NCBI GenBank assembly: GCA_050250665.1
Contig: JBFWOF010000023.1
Coordinates: forward strand, 30,557 to 94,556
DNA from: JADKFD01 sp050250665
GTDB lineage: Bacteria; Pseudomonadota; Gammaproteobacteria; Xanthomonadales; SZUA-5
DNA: 64,000 nt
Direction: 5' to 3'
Every line of letters begins with the position of its first letter. Position 1 is the stretch's first letter. The notes beneath the pieces are model-generated. The model was not told the origin of the DNA and did no database searches. It worked only from the letters and a program-made list of their open reading frames with translations. This document shows, one piece after another, positions 1 to 8,720 of the stretch. A program made the position numbers and the translations under genes.

Positions 1-353
1 GGCAGATGACGGTCAAGGACGCGCTCGGCATCGTCCGTGGCGAGCCTGATGCCGGCACCCAGTACTTCCGCCGGGTCACCGAGGACAAGCTGCGCGACAG
101 CTTCCTGCCGATCGTCAGCAAGGCCACCGGCGAGACCGGGGTCACCAAGAGCTACAAGAAACTCAGCAAGAAAGGCGGCGGTCTGGGTGGGTTGATGGGC
201 GGCGGCGATTCCATGGACCTCGATGGCTACGTCACCGACAAGGCCATGGACGGGCTCTTCTACTACATCGCCGAACAGGAAAAATCGATACGCAAGAACC
301 CGATGGCCACCGGCTCAGCGCTGCTCGGACGGGTGTTCGGCAAGGGCAAGTAG
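1..353 (+). CDS. DUF4197 domain protein, C-terminal part (5' end outside window)
   Basis: The reading frame is already open at base 3, so the gene starts before the window. The visible part is the C-terminal half of a DUF4197 protein. The core 'TVKDALGIVRG' followed by 'YFRRVTEDKLRDSFLPIVSKA' is typical of the family, and the end carries the conserved 'DGLFYYIAEQEKSIRKNP' stretch. DUF4197 proteins are small, usually exported proteobacterial proteins of unknown function; a signal peptide would lie in the missing part. An internal ATG at base 6 falls inside the conserved domain and is unlikely to be the true start. Stop TAG at 351-353. The next gene begins about 107 bp downstream on the same strand. 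Confidence 0.85.
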   Translation, partial: QMTVKDALGIVRGEPDAGTQYFRRVTEDKLRDSFLPIVSKATGETGVTKSYKKLSKKGGGLGGLMGGGDSMDLDGYVTDKAMDGLFYYIAEQEKSIRKNPMATGSALLGRVFGKGK

Positions 354-459
354 CGGAACTCGACCGCGCTTGGCGATCACAAAAATTGGCGAATGCCCCG
401 GGTTTCGCGGGCAGCACTGACTAGTATCGGCGGACCCCAGTCTGTGCCTGGAGCACTGC

Positions 460-2520
460 ATGACGCCAGACCGTCTACGCCTGTTTTGCCTCGCCGCCCT
501 GATGCCTCTGGCGGCGTCAGCCGCCAAGCCAGCCTTCGCGCCCGCCGACGTGTTCGCGTTGCAATGGGCCGAGTCACCGGCCTTGTCGCCCGATGGTCGT
601 CAGATCGTCTACCAGCGCGCCTTCTTCGACAACAAGACCGATACCCGGCGCAGCAATCTGTGGTGGCTGGACGTCAAGTCCGGCGAGCAGCGCCCGCTGA
701 CCTCGGGAAGCAGCAACGACAGCCAGCCCGCCTGGTCGCCGGATGGCAAACGACTGGCCTATGTCGGCGTGGATGAAGGCCGGGCGCAGATCTTCATGCG
801 CTGGATGGACAGCGGCCAGAGCGTGCGCCTGACGCAGCTGGAATATGCCCCGGGCGCGCTGAGCTGGTCGCCGGACGGAAGCCTGATCGCATTCACGCAA
901 CGCCTGCCCAGCGATGGGCCTGCGCCAGCCAAGGGCATTCCCAAACCGCCCAGGGACGCCGCATGGGCCGCACCGGTCACGGTCATCGATCAGCTGTTCT
1001 ATCGCGCCGACGGTGGCGGCTATGTCGAGCCCGGCTTTGTCCATGTGTTCGTCATCGAGGCCGATGGCGGAGCGCCGCGACAAGTGACCCAGGGCGATCA
1101 CAATTTCCGTGGGCCACTGGCCTGGAGCACCGATGGCCAGGCGCTGTACCTGTCGGCCAATCCGGTCGCCGATGCCGAATATGATCCGATCGAAAGCGAT
1201 ATCTACCGGGTCGAACTCGAAGACGGCAAGCTGACCCGAATGACCGAGCGCGATGGCCCAGACGCGCAGCCGACAATCTCTCCCGACGGTCGCTGGCTGG
1301 CTTACCTCGGCTTCGATGATCGCCTGATGGGCTATCAGAACCGCCAGCTCTCGCTGCTGGATCTGCGTGACGGCAGCACGCGTGTGTTGACGGCCGACTT
1401 CGACGGCAGCATCGACAGCGCCGAATGGGACGGCAATCGCGGCCTCTACCTGCAGTTCGACGATCACGGCGACAGCAAGATCGGCTGGATCTCGGCCTCG
1501 GGCGGCAAGATCCAGACCGTGGCCAGCGATCTCGGCGGCACCGCCATGGGCAGGCCCTACGCCGGCGGCAGCATGGATGTGCGCGCCGGCCGCGTGGCCT
1601 ACACCCGCGGCACCGCCTATAGACCGGCGGACATCGCCGTCACCGCTCGCGGTGACAAATCGCGGGTGCTGACGTCCCTCAACGACAATCTGCTGGAAGC
1701 GCGCACGCTCGGCAAGGTGGAGGAGATCAGCTGGAAATCCTCCTTCGACCAACGTCAGGTGCAGGGCTGGCTGGTGTATCCGCCGGACTTCGACCCCGGC
1801 AAGAAATACCCGCTGCTGCTCGAAATTCACGGTGGCCCCTTCTCCAACTACGGGCCGCGCTTTGCACCGGAGATCCAGCTGTACGCGGCCAGGGGCTATG
1901 TGGTGCTGTATGCGAATCCTCGCGGCAGCACCAGCTATGGCGACGAATTCGCCAATCTGATCCACCACAATTATCCGGGACAGGATTACGACGACCTGAT
2001 CAGCGGTGTCGATGCCGCCATCGCCCGTGGCTTTGTCGATACAGGCAATCTGTTCGTCACCGGTGGCAGCGGCGGCGGCACTCTCACCGCCTGGATCGTC
2101 GGTCACACCCAGCGCTTCCAGGCTGCCGTGGTCGCCAAGCCGGTGATCAACTGGTACAGCTTCGTGCTCACTTCCGATCTCTATGTACTGTTCAGCCGCT
2201 ACTGGTTCCCCGGCAATCCCTGGGACCACCAGGAGCACTACATGAAGCGCTCGCCGATCAGCTATGTGAAAAACGTGACCACCCCCACCATGCTGATCAG
2301 CGGCGAATCCGACTACCGCACGCCCATTTCCGAAGCCGAACAGTATTACCAGGCACTGAAACTGCTGAAGGTAGACACCGCTCTGGTGCGCATCCCCGGC
2401 GCCTCGCACTCGATTAACAACCGCCCCAGCCAGATGCTGGCGCAGGTGTTGAACACCGCGGACTGGTTCGACAAGCATCGACGACAGGACCCTGGCGCGG
2501 CCGAGACCACCCAGGAGTAG
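460..2520 (+). CDS. S9 family (prolyl oligopeptidase-type) serine peptidase, exported
   Basis: 686 residues. Residues 1-22 form a signal peptide (charged start, hydrophobic core, ASAA-type cleavage region), so the enzyme is probably periplasmic. Residues about 30-390 are a TolB-like beta-propeller with repeated 'SPDG' blades ('ALSPDGRQIVYQR', 'AWSPDGKRLAYV', 'SWSPDGSLIAFT', 'TISPDGRWLAYLG'). The alpha/beta-hydrolase domain follows, with nucleophile Ser537 in GGSGGG, Asp618 in 'SGESDYRTP' and His650 in 'GASHSIN'. This layout matches dipeptidyl- or acylaminoacyl-peptidases, which trim short peptides; the exact specificity cannot be read. All three catalytic residues are present, so it should be active. 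It appears monocistronic. Confidence 0.93.
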   Translation: MTPDRLRLFCLAALMPLAASAAKPAFAPADVFALQWAESPALSPDGRQIVYQRAFFDNKTDTRRSNLWWLDVKSGEQRPLTSGSSNDSQPAWSPDGKRLAYVGVDEGRAQIFMRWMDSGQSVRLTQLEYAPGALSWSPDGSLIAFTQRLPSDGPAPAKGIPKPPRDAAWAAPVTVIDQLFYRADGGGYVEPGFVHVFVIEADGGAPRQVTQGDHNFRGPLAWSTDGQALYLSANPVADAEYDPIESDIYRVELEDGKLTRMTERDGPDAQPTISPDGRWLAYLGFDDRLMGYQNRQLSLLDLRDGSTRVLTADFDGSIDSAEWDGNRGLYLQFDDHGDSKIGWISASGGKIQTVASDLGGTAMGRPYAGGSMDVRAGRVAYTRGTAYRPADIAVTARGDKSRVLTSLNDNLLEARTLGKVEEISWKSSFDQRQVQGWLVYPPDFDPGKKYPLLLEIHGGPFSNYGPRFAPEIQLYAARGYVVLYANPRGSTSYGDEFANLIHHNYPGQDYDDLISGVDAAIARGFVDTGNLFVTGGSGGGTLTAWIVGHTQRFQAAVVAKPVINWYSFVLTSDLYVLFSRYWFPGNPWDHQEHYMKRSPISYVKNVTTPTMLISGESDYRTPISEAEQYYQALKLLKVDTALVRIPGASHSINNRPSQMLAQVLNTADWFDKHRRQDPGAAETTQE

Positions 2521-2536
2521 GTCAACGCCACCGCAC

Positions 2537-2890
2537 CTGTGGGAGCGGCTTCAGCCGCGATCGCTCCTCTGGCAGCCGCTTCAGCCACGACCGCTCCTGT
2601 GGGAGCGGCTTCAGCCGCGATCGCTCTGGTCGGATCCCTCCCGCCGCTGGCGGTGCACTTGTTCGCGCATCAATCCATGGAAGTAGGTCACGTTGACCCG
2701 AAGGGTCTACGTGACAGCTGCGTCAGTCACGTAGGCCGCTTCGCGCCCAAGATAGCACCTACATTAAAATCCAAGACTTGCGGCATGTTTGGTCAGAGCG
2801 GCGTCAGCCCCGATCGCTCTTGTGGGAGTCCCTCCCGCCCTCTCGCCCTCGTGGCCTCAAAACCCGTCGCGGATGAATCCGCTCCCACAG
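2537..2890. repeat. REP-like palindromic repeats in the spacer upstream of the kinase gene
   Basis: The 432-bp gap between 2520 and 2953 holds repeats and no convincing gene. Three tandem copies of a GTGGGAGCGGCTTCAGCCG-type palindrome lie at about 2537-2632, the middle one degenerate. Bases 2645-2725 match part of the unit of the array at 31-33 kb, including the stem-loop 2687-2715 (GTCACGTTGACCC, GAA loop, GGGTCTACGTGAC; 12 of 13 pairs). Bases 2866-2890 are an inverted copy of the GGAGCGGATTCATCCGCGAC palindrome that opens each unit of that array. Such extragenic palindromes are common in Xanthomonadales and Pseudomonas. A reading frame stays open through this block, but its codons are repeat sequence. 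Confidence 0.8.
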
Positions 2891-2952
2891 CTTCGATTGC
2901 AGCCGGCAGGCCACCCGCTATAGTCCGGGACACACGCGCCCTGCACACCGCC

Positions 2953-5490
2953 ATGCCCGCCAGCGACGCTGACACCCATCATCACACCCGGCCAGCCACG
3001 CTTGCGGACGACTGGGGGCAGCTGCCGGCCAACTCCGCAGATTGGGTCGCGGGGCAGCGCCTGGGCCCCTATGTGCTGAAGCGGCAACTGGGCAAGGGCG
3101 GCATGGGCGTGGTCTGGCTGGCCGATCAGCTTCAGCCGCTGCAGCGCGAGGTAGCGATCAAGCTGCTGCCGCGCGGACAGAACAACGCGCTCACGGAAAT
3201 CTATTTCGAGGTCGAACGCCAGGCGCTGGCGCAGCTTTCGCATCGCGCCATCGCCCAGATCTACGATGCCGGCCGACTGCCCGATGGCGCTCTGTTCTTT
3301 GCCATGGAATACGTGCCCGGCGTGCCGCTGGACGAGTTCCTCGAACAGCATGATCTGTCCTTTGCCGCCATCGCCACGCTGATGCAGCAGATCTGCCTCG
3401 GCGCCCATCACGCCCATCAGCGTGCCCTGATCCATCGCGACCTTAAGCCGTTGAATATCCTGGTGCAGATGGCCGACGGCCAGCCCCTGCCCAAGATCAT
3501 CGACTTCGGCGTCGCCATCGGCGCCCTGCCCGGCACGGCCGCACCGATCCGTGCCGGCAAGGCCGCCGGCACGCCGGCCTACATGTCACCCGAACAGAAG
3601 AATCCCGGCACCGACGGCATTGATGCCCGCAGCGATGTCTACGCCCTCGGCGCCGTCTTCGCTGAATGCCTGCACCTGAAGGCCGGCATCGACACCGCCC
3701 ACGACCACTTCGAGAGTACGACGCTGCGTGAGGGCCTGGAGCGCAGTCGTGGCCAGGCCGCCGCCGCGCACGCGCGCAGCAACGAAACCGATACGGCCAG
3801 ACTCAAGTCCATACCCGAAGCCCTGCGCGCCATCGCCATCAAGGCGCTGGCACCCGATCGTGACGAGCGCTACGACTCCGCCGCAGCCATGGCCGATGAC
3901 CTCAACCTATGGCTGCAGAAACGCCCGGTACGGGCGATGGGCGGCGGTCGCTGGTATGCCGCCCGCTGCTTCGTCAACCGCTATCGCCTGGCCACCGCCG
4001 CCAGCGCCGCCATATTCATCGCCCTGCTGGTCGGTACGCTCATGGCCCTGCACGGCCAGAACCAGGCCCGCGCGGCGCAGGCCCTGGCCGAAAAACGCCG
4101 CGACGACGCCGAACAGCTAGTGCAGTTCATGCTGGGGGATTTCGCCGACAAGCTGCGGCCGATCGGACGCCTGGACCTGCTCGACAGCATCGGCGCCCAG
4201 GCACTCACCTACCTCAGCGCGCAGAATGCCGGCGGCGATGCCAGCAGCGCACTGAACCGCGCTCGCGCGCTGCGCACGCTCGGCGAGGTCCAGGTCACGC
4301 GGCAGCAGTTCGATCAGGCGTCGGTGACTCTGGCCGCAGCGTCGGACTTGATGGCGCCGTGGACTGCAGTGCCCGGAACCGCAAGCGCCGAACAGCTTTT
4401 CGAATCGGGCCAGATCGCATTCTGGCGCGGCAGCATCGCCTATCGCCAGCACGACTGGACCGCCACGGAGATCTTCTGGCGACAGTATCTGTCTGACTCC
4501 GAGGCCTATGCCAATATCGCGACTGATCCGGTTCGGGCGCAGACTGAACTGGCATCCGCGTACAACAACCTGGGGACTCTGGCCGAGGCGCGGGATCAAC
4601 TCGAAGAGGCATTGGGGTATTTTCGCGAGGCAGCGGCAATTGGAAGGCAGCTCGTCGCTGGTTCTTCAGAGTCTGCCAGTGCAGACTTGGCGAATTCGCT
4701 GGCGTGGATAGCCAATGTGCAGTCTGCATTAGGCCATTCGGGCGATGCTTGGATCAGTGTTTCCGAGGCGCTGAAGCTGATCCGGCAACAAAGCACTAAG
4801 GACCCATCCAACGGACGCATCCGCCAGCGCGAAATCAACTTTCGCTACATGTTGGCAAGCTATGCGCGCGAAATTGGTGAAACCAATCTGGTGCGGGACC
4901 ACCTTGTTCAGGCGCTGCGCTTGGCCAAGACGGATGTTCAGGCTGACCCCAGTCAACCGCGACGCCAGCGTGTGCTGGCGCGCATTGCCTACTCCCTGGC
5001 ACGTCTCTCCACTGATCCCAATCTTGCCAACGCAGCCTGGACGGATGGCGAGCAGGCGCTGGCGACTCTGGCACCGGGTGCGCTCAGTCCCGTTGAGCTC
5101 ACTGAGCTGCAATCATTGCGATGTCTCGCCTTGATAGCTCGGCAGTCGGCCGACACCGCGCGCCTGCGCGTATGGCGCGAATGCGCGCCGACAGCGCTCG
5201 CTCCGAATCTGCCGGAGAATCTTGAGATTCTGGCTCTGCAGGTGGCGCTGGTCGACGAGCTCAACCGAGTCGCCCCGCAATCGGCGACCCCCTACTTTCG
5301 GACACTGAAGGAACGAATGTCGACTCGATCCGGGCAACGGGCCGAGTCACTACTCTCTCTGCAGCTGCGATGGCAGCTGGCCTCAGCCGATCCAGTATCG
5401 GTCCCCATGGCAGAGACCTTGAAGCAGCAGCTGGACTCGGCCCGACTCAGGGCACAAACCGTCATTCACTCACAGGAGACAACGCCATGA
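2953..5490 (+). CDS. Serine/threonine protein kinase with transmembrane segment and C-terminal TPR-like region
   Basis: 845 residues from ATG 2953. An in-frame extension upstream exists but is repeat-derived, and the kinase domain begins at about residue 38. Hanks-type motifs are intact: glycine loop 'GKGGMGVVW' (47-55), VAIK Lys70, HRDLKPLN with Asp163, DFG Asp184 and 'TPAYMSPEQ'. One membrane helix spans about 346-367. The C-terminal half (390-845) is helical and alanine-rich like TPR arrays, with 'AYNNLGTLAEARDQLEEALGYF' a recognisable repeat, and probably binds partners. This places the kinase in the cytoplasm and the TPR-like region outside or in the periplasm. No sigma-factor gene precedes it, unlike the second kinase at 36.5-39.1 kb. 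Its stop overlaps the next start (ATGA), implying translational coupling. Confidence 0.92.
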   Translation: MPASDADTHHHTRPATLADDWGQLPANSADWVAGQRLGPYVLKRQLGKGGMGVVWLADQLQPLQREVAIKLLPRGQNNALTEIYFEVERQALAQLSHRAIAQIYDAGRLPDGALFFAMEYVPGVPLDEFLEQHDLSFAAIATLMQQICLGAHHAHQRALIHRDLKPLNILVQMADGQPLPKIIDFGVAIGALPGTAAPIRAGKAAGTPAYMSPEQKNPGTDGIDARSDVYALGAVFAECLHLKAGIDTAHDHFESTTLREGLERSRGQAAAAHARSNETDTARLKSIPEALRAIAIKALAPDRDERYDSAAAMADDLNLWLQKRPVRAMGGGRWYAARCFVNRYRLATAASAAIFIALLVGTLMALHGQNQARAAQALAEKRRDDAEQLVQFMLGDFADKLRPIGRLDLLDSIGAQALTYLSAQNAGGDASSALNRARALRTLGEVQVTRQQFDQASVTLAAASDLMAPWTAVPGTASAEQLFESGQIAFWRGSIAYRQHDWTATEIFWRQYLSDSEAYANIATDPVRAQTELASAYNNLGTLAEARDQLEEALGYFREAAAIGRQLVAGSSESASADLANSLAWIANVQSALGHSGDAWISVSEALKLIRQQSTKDPSNGRIRQREINFRYMLASYAREIGETNLVRDHLVQALRLAKTDVQADPSQPRRQRVLARIAYSLARLSTDPNLANAAWTDGEQALATLAPGALSPVELTELQSLRCLALIARQSADTARLRVWRECAPTALAPNLPENLEILALQVALVDELNRVAPQSATPYFRTLKERMSTRSGQRAESLLSLQLRWQLASADPVSVPMAETLKQQLDSARLRAQTVIHSQETTP

Positions 5491-5870
5491 GCTTCGATCC
5501 GATTCTCGTCAAGATCACCGTCTATCTGGACCCAAACACCCAGGACCTCACCCTGACCGGCGATGGCACGACGGTCGTGACCGGCGACAGCGTGGTGAAC
5601 TACATTCTGGACGACAAGACAGGCCTGGGACTCACCTGGTCCGGCATGTCATTTCGGGTCAACGAGCCGTCCAACCGCGGCATGTGTCTGTCTGCGCAGA
5701 TCAATCCCAAGGCCCCCAACATCATTTCCGTCAGCTGCTCGCCCACCAAGATGGAGAATCCCTATTGGGGCAGCTATCGCTTCTACCTCTCTTTTACAGG
5801 ATCCAAAGGCGTCGGCGCAGGCGTGCAATGGAGTTTCGATCCGGTTATCGACTGTGAGGATCCCCATTGA
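5487..5870 (+). CDS. Small conserved hypothetical protein coupled to the kinase gene
   Basis: 127 residues. ATG 5487 overlaps the kinase stop in ATGA, and CAGGAG upstream is a good ribosome site, so it is very likely translated with the kinase. The protein has no signal peptide or membrane helix. It reads as an all-beta fold: alternating strands such as 'ILVKITVYLDPN', 'LTLTGDGTTVVTGDSVVNY' and 'SYRFYLSFTG'. It starts with an Asp-Pro ('MSFDPILVKI') and ends with 'FDPVIDCEDPH'. These Asp-Pro and Glu/Asp-Pro positions recall a small family named DP-EP, but I hold that match loosely. Coupling to a kinase suggests a substrate, regulator or effector; this is inference only. Confidence 0.75.
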   Translation: MSFDPILVKITVYLDPNTQDLTLTGDGTTVVTGDSVVNYILDDKTGLGLTWSGMSFRVNEPSNRGMCLSAQINPKAPNIISVSCSPTKMENPYWGSYRFYLSFTGSKGVGAGVQWSFDPVIDCEDPH

Positions 5871-5897
5871 CCTGCGACATTTCCGTCGAGTGAAGCA

Positions 5898-6092
5898 ACA
5901 GCGGCGCCGCAGCGCGGCGCCCTCCACGAGGCTCGACGCTTTTGGAGGGACGCGCGCCTGCGCGGCCGCTTTGGCTATGGCTTTTTGCACCTACACGCGA
6001 TGTCTGATAAGGCAAAAGCGGCGCCGCAGCGCGGCGCCCTCCACGGGGCTCGACGCTTTTGGAGGGACGCGCGCCTGCGCGGCCGCTCTTGC
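5898..6092. repeat. REP (BIME-like) repeat copies 1 and 2, downstream flank of the RAYT gene
   Basis: Two copies start near 5898 and 6014, spaced about 116 bp. Each has the palindrome GCGGCGCCGCAGCGCGGCGC, then CCTCCACGAGGCTCGACGC, then GGAGGGACGCGCGCCTGCGC and GGCCGCT. Linkers share CGATGTCTGA. The same unit occurs on the other side of the transposase gene and, as single or partial copies, near 16.26, 28.36 and 36.31 kb. Flanking of a RAYT by its cognate REPs is the known arrangement for this transposase class. Confidence 0.88.
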
Positions 6093-6115
6093 TTCGTCCT
6101 CTCCGCTAGCGCTCT

Positions 6116-6589
6116 TCAGCGCCGCCCCAGCCACTCCAACGGGCTCACCTCACCCTGAAAGGGCCAATCTTCGGCCTTCTCCACCAGGCCCGCACGCACG
6201 GGATTGTTGCGCACGTAACTCCACTTTTCGGCGTAGGACTCTTCGCGGCGCAACTGCCGGTCCCAGTATTCCCGCTGCCAGAGCTGCCCGTAGCCGCCGC
6301 CCAGCAACCTGGTGGCTGTTGATCGCCAGAAGGCAATCCAGCGCTCAAGCGTGTTGGCCTTTGCCGTTGGCGCACAAAACAGGTGGATGTGATCTGGCAT
6401 GACGACGTAACGACCGACTCGCCAATGGTCAGCTGCCGTCCAGGCCTCTTGCAGCGCCAGATGCACGGACGCCTGATCAAGACAGCGGCGCCGGTCCTTG
6501 GTACAGCAGGTCAGGAAGATGATCGGACTCTCGTGCGCCGGCTCAGGCAGCCAATGTACCGGGCGCTTTCTTCTCGGTGTTTCGTCCAT
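6116..6589 (-). CDS. REP-associated tyrosine transposase (RAYT, Y1/HUH superfamily)
   Basis: 157 residues, normal length for a RAYT. The HUH metal site is 'VVMPDHIHLF' (His-Ile-His), preceded by 'SPIIFLTCCTKDRRR', which fits the first strand. The catalytic tyrosine is probably in 'REESYAEKWSYVRNNPVRAGLV', and the 'WQREYWDRQLRR' block is a RAYT hallmark. RAYTs are IS200/IS605-related single-strand endonucleases that recognise and probably disseminate REP palindromes. Here the gene sits between two REP copies downstream and three upstream, so the whole 5.9-6.9 kb block is a self-contained RAYT-REP unit. The frame is intact, with no sign of decay. Such genes are usually single-copy and domesticated. 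Confidence 0.93.
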   Translation of the reverse strand: MDETPRRKRPVHWLPEPAHESPIIFLTCCTKDRRRCLDQASVHLALQEAWTAADHWRVGRYVVMPDHIHLFCAPTAKANTLERWIAFWRSTATRLLGGGYGQLWQREYWDRQLRREESYAEKWSYVRNNPVRAGLVEKAEDWPFQGEVSPLEWLGRR

Positions 6590-6627
6590 GTGCCAAGAAT
6601 ACCGCGGGCCTTGCCAGTAGCAAGAAA

Positions 6628-6900
6628 GTGCAACAGCGGCGCCGCAGCGCGGCGCCTTCCACGAGGCTCGACGCTCTTGGAGGGACGCGCGCCTGCGCGG
6701 CCGCTTTGGCTCTGGCTTTTTCGGTTACTCGCGATGTCTGACGAAGCAACAGCGGCGCCGTAGCGCGGCGCCCTCCACGAGGCTCGGCGCTCTTGGAGGG
6801 ACGCGCGCCCGCGCGGCCGCTTTGGCTTTGGCCTTTGCTTTTCCAGTAAGACGAGATACTCAATCAAGCAACAGCGGCGCCGCAGTGCGGCGCCCTCCAC
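6628..6900. repeat. REP (BIME-like) repeat copies 3 to 5, upstream flank of the RAYT gene
   Basis: Three copies start near 6631, 6747 and 6868, so the period is about 116-120 bp, the same as on the other flank. Copies 3 and 4 are full length; copy 5 keeps only the GCGGCGCCGCAGTGCGGCGC half and stops at the end of the next gene. The linker of copy 4 repeats TCGCGATGTCTGA, also found before copy 2. The 318-bp stretch between RAYT and CPBP genes holds nothing else. Confidence 0.88.
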
Positions 6901-6907
6901 AGCCGGA

Positions 6908-7687
6908 TTATCGTGCCTCGGATGCGCTTCGCGACGGCGCCATTCTTGGACTCAACCAGATCGCCGCAACCACGATCGCCAGCCGCAGCGCATTCCCGAA
7001 CCATCCGCCGATGGCGTTCTCGCCCAGGTTAAAGGTCGTCCAGAGCGCGTTGAGGCCGATGTGCAGCAGGATCGGTGGCCACAGGTTGTAGTTCCAGCGT
7101 GCATAGAGCCAGCCGAACAACAGACCTCCAAGCCCGGTGATCGCCACCACGCCGATCAGGCTTTCCAGATCTGCACCCTGCCATGCGTGAGCGGCGCCGA
7201 AGAAAACGGCTGGCCACAGGCAGGCGACGATCAAGGGCCAGCCGCACCAGCGGATCAACACGCCGACGGCCAGACCGCGATAGAAGATCTCTTCGCTGAC
7301 CGGACCCAAGATCGTCGGCCAGATTAAGTCCTTGACGCCCAGGCCAGCGGCCACTGGCGCAGCAAACAGGCTGATCAGCGCCGCTGGTACAAACAAGAAT
7401 AGCGCCCACAACAGCGGCTGGCGTATCGACTCTCCCAGACCTGCCAGCTTCAGTACCGCCAGCGGCTTGCAACGCGCCGCCAGACTTACCAGCAACAGCA
7501 TGGCCAGAATATCGCCCAGCGAGATCAGCGCCGAGCGCAAGTAGGCAACGCGCGTGACCCATTCAAGATTCAGCGGCGAGCGCCATAATGATCCGCTGGT
7601 GGTGGAATAGATCAGGGCCAGGGTGACCGCGGACGCGATCGTCCAGGATCGGGGGTCGAATGGCGAGACGGTTGGCGAGGGCTTCAT
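6908..7687 (-). CDS. CPBP family intramembrane glutamic metalloprotease
   Basis: 259 residues with about seven to eight hydrophobic helices. The CPBP (CAAX protease and bacteriocin-processing, Rce1-like) motifs are present: 'GPVSEEIFYRGLAVG' contains EExxxR, and a later helix has 'FFGAAHAWQG', supplying the first His. A further His in 'ILLHIGLNALW' fits motif four. These residues build the intramembrane active site, so the protein is likely catalytic. Bacterial members cleave membrane-anchored or lipid-modified peptides or have unknown substrates. The gene is divergent from the AraC-type regulator beginning about 85 bp away, which may share its promoter region. Confidence 0.9.
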   Translation of the reverse strand: MKPSPTVSPFDPRSWTIASAVTLALIYSTTSGSLWRSPLNLEWVTRVAYLRSALISLGDILAMLLLVSLAARCKPLAVLKLAGLGESIRQPLLWALFLFVPAALISLFAAPVAAGLGVKDLIWPTILGPVSEEIFYRGLAVGVLIRWCGWPLIVACLWPAVFFGAAHAWQGADLESLIGVVAITGLGGLLFGWLYARWNYNLWPPILLHIGLNALWTTFNLGENAIGGWFGNALRLAIVVAAIWLSPRMAPSRSASEAR

Positions 7688-7771
7688 GGCGACTCCACGG
7701 ATGATGGCGCGATGCTAGGCGCCCGAAAGCCATCCGGATTGAAGGATTCGGACATCGGAACCCGGCCACCC

Positions 7772-8674
7772 ATGCCGCCGCTAGGTACTGCCAGCTGGGT
7801 TGAGCGCGCATCGACGCTGGCGATACACGCCCCCTCGGCGCGATTGGCATCTTGGGTCTTCGCCTTTGTCCATCGCGACGACCATCAGGGTGGTCAGGTG
7901 GTGCGCTGGCTGCCGGAACCGAGGATGTCGATCCAGATCTTCCTGGCCGACCCCTGTCTGGTGCGCGAACAAGCGCAGGGCTCGGCATGGCGAAGATTGC
8001 CACGGATCAGTTTGTGGGGTCCGCGCTACGACTGGGCCTACGGGTACATCGAGCGGCACATCCGAGTCTATGCCGTCGGCTTGACGCCATCGGGTCTGCG
8101 CGCTCTTTGGCCGGGATCTGCTGCCGATCTGGTCAATCAGGTGGTCGATCTGCGAGAGCATCACCGCGGCCTGGCCGAGTTGCTGGCCCCTTACGATGAG
8201 GAGAGCTTTGATGCCTGGCGCCTACGCGCCGACCAGCATCTGCACGACTATCTCAAGCCACAGCCAGATGATGCTCTGAGCGCGACGCTGAGCGTGCTCG
8301 CCACCGGCGAAGGCCGCTCGGTGGCCGCTGCAGCTGCCATCGCAGGATTGTCGGAGCGACAGTTTCGACGGGTTTTCGAGCAGCGCATGGGCGTGAGTCC
8401 CAAACGCTATCAGCGAGCGATCCGGGTGGATCGCATGCTCAAGCAGTTGCACGCGCAACCCTGGGAAGGAGATGAATTCGCTGATCAACCCATCCTTTTC
8501 GCCGACCAGCCGCACGCCATCCGCGAATTTCGGGCCATGACCGGCATGACGCCCGGCCAGTATCTGCGCGCCAAGCACCGGGGCGACGCCACCCTGAGAT
8601 CGGTGCCGATGTCGGGCATCGCGCCACCCGCTGCTGACACGACGTCGGGCGCAGTTGGCCATCCCGATCTCTGA
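7772..8674 (+). CDS. AraC-family transcriptional regulator
   Basis: 300 residues if started at ATG 7772; an earlier in-frame ATG at 7712 would add 20 poorly conserved residues. The C-terminal DNA-binding domain is clear: helix-turn-helix one in 'SVAAAAAIAGLSERQFRRVFEQRMGVSPKRYQRAIRVDRML', the second ending in 'IREFRAMTGMTPGQYLRAKH', a typical AraC signature. The N-terminal 170 residues resemble the DUF6597 or sensory half of similar regulators ('IHAPSARLASWVFAF...MSIQIFLADP') and probably bind a small ligand. It lies between a divergent protease gene and a downstream repair glycosylase gene, either of which could be a target. Confidence 0.87.
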   Translation: MPPLGTASWVERASTLAIHAPSARLASWVFAFVHRDDHQGGQVVRWLPEPRMSIQIFLADPCLVREQAQGSAWRRLPRISLWGPRYDWAYGYIERHIRVYAVGLTPSGLRALWPGSAADLVNQVVDLREHHRGLAELLAPYDEESFDAWRLRADQHLHDYLKPQPDDALSATLSVLATGEGRSVAAAAAIAGLSERQFRRVFEQRMGVSPKRYQRAIRVDRMLKQLHAQPWEGDEFADQPILFADQPHAIREFRAMTGMTPGQYLRAKHRGDATLRSVPMSGIAPPAADTTSGAVGHPDL

Positions 8675-8720
8675 CCGGCCACGGGCCGGCGCTAATATCC
8701 ATCGACGCACCCTAGTCACC

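Noticed and set aside
574..2478. Long open frame on the minus strand over the S9 peptidase gene
   Set aside because: It mirrors the real gene's codon positions, has no domain signature, and the plus-strand frame has a signal peptide and full catalytic triad; high GC keeps the antisense frame open.
2539..2952. N-terminal extension of the first kinase by 138 codons
   Set aside because: It translates REP palindromes and the stem-loop repeat; the kinase domain begins just after ATG 2953.
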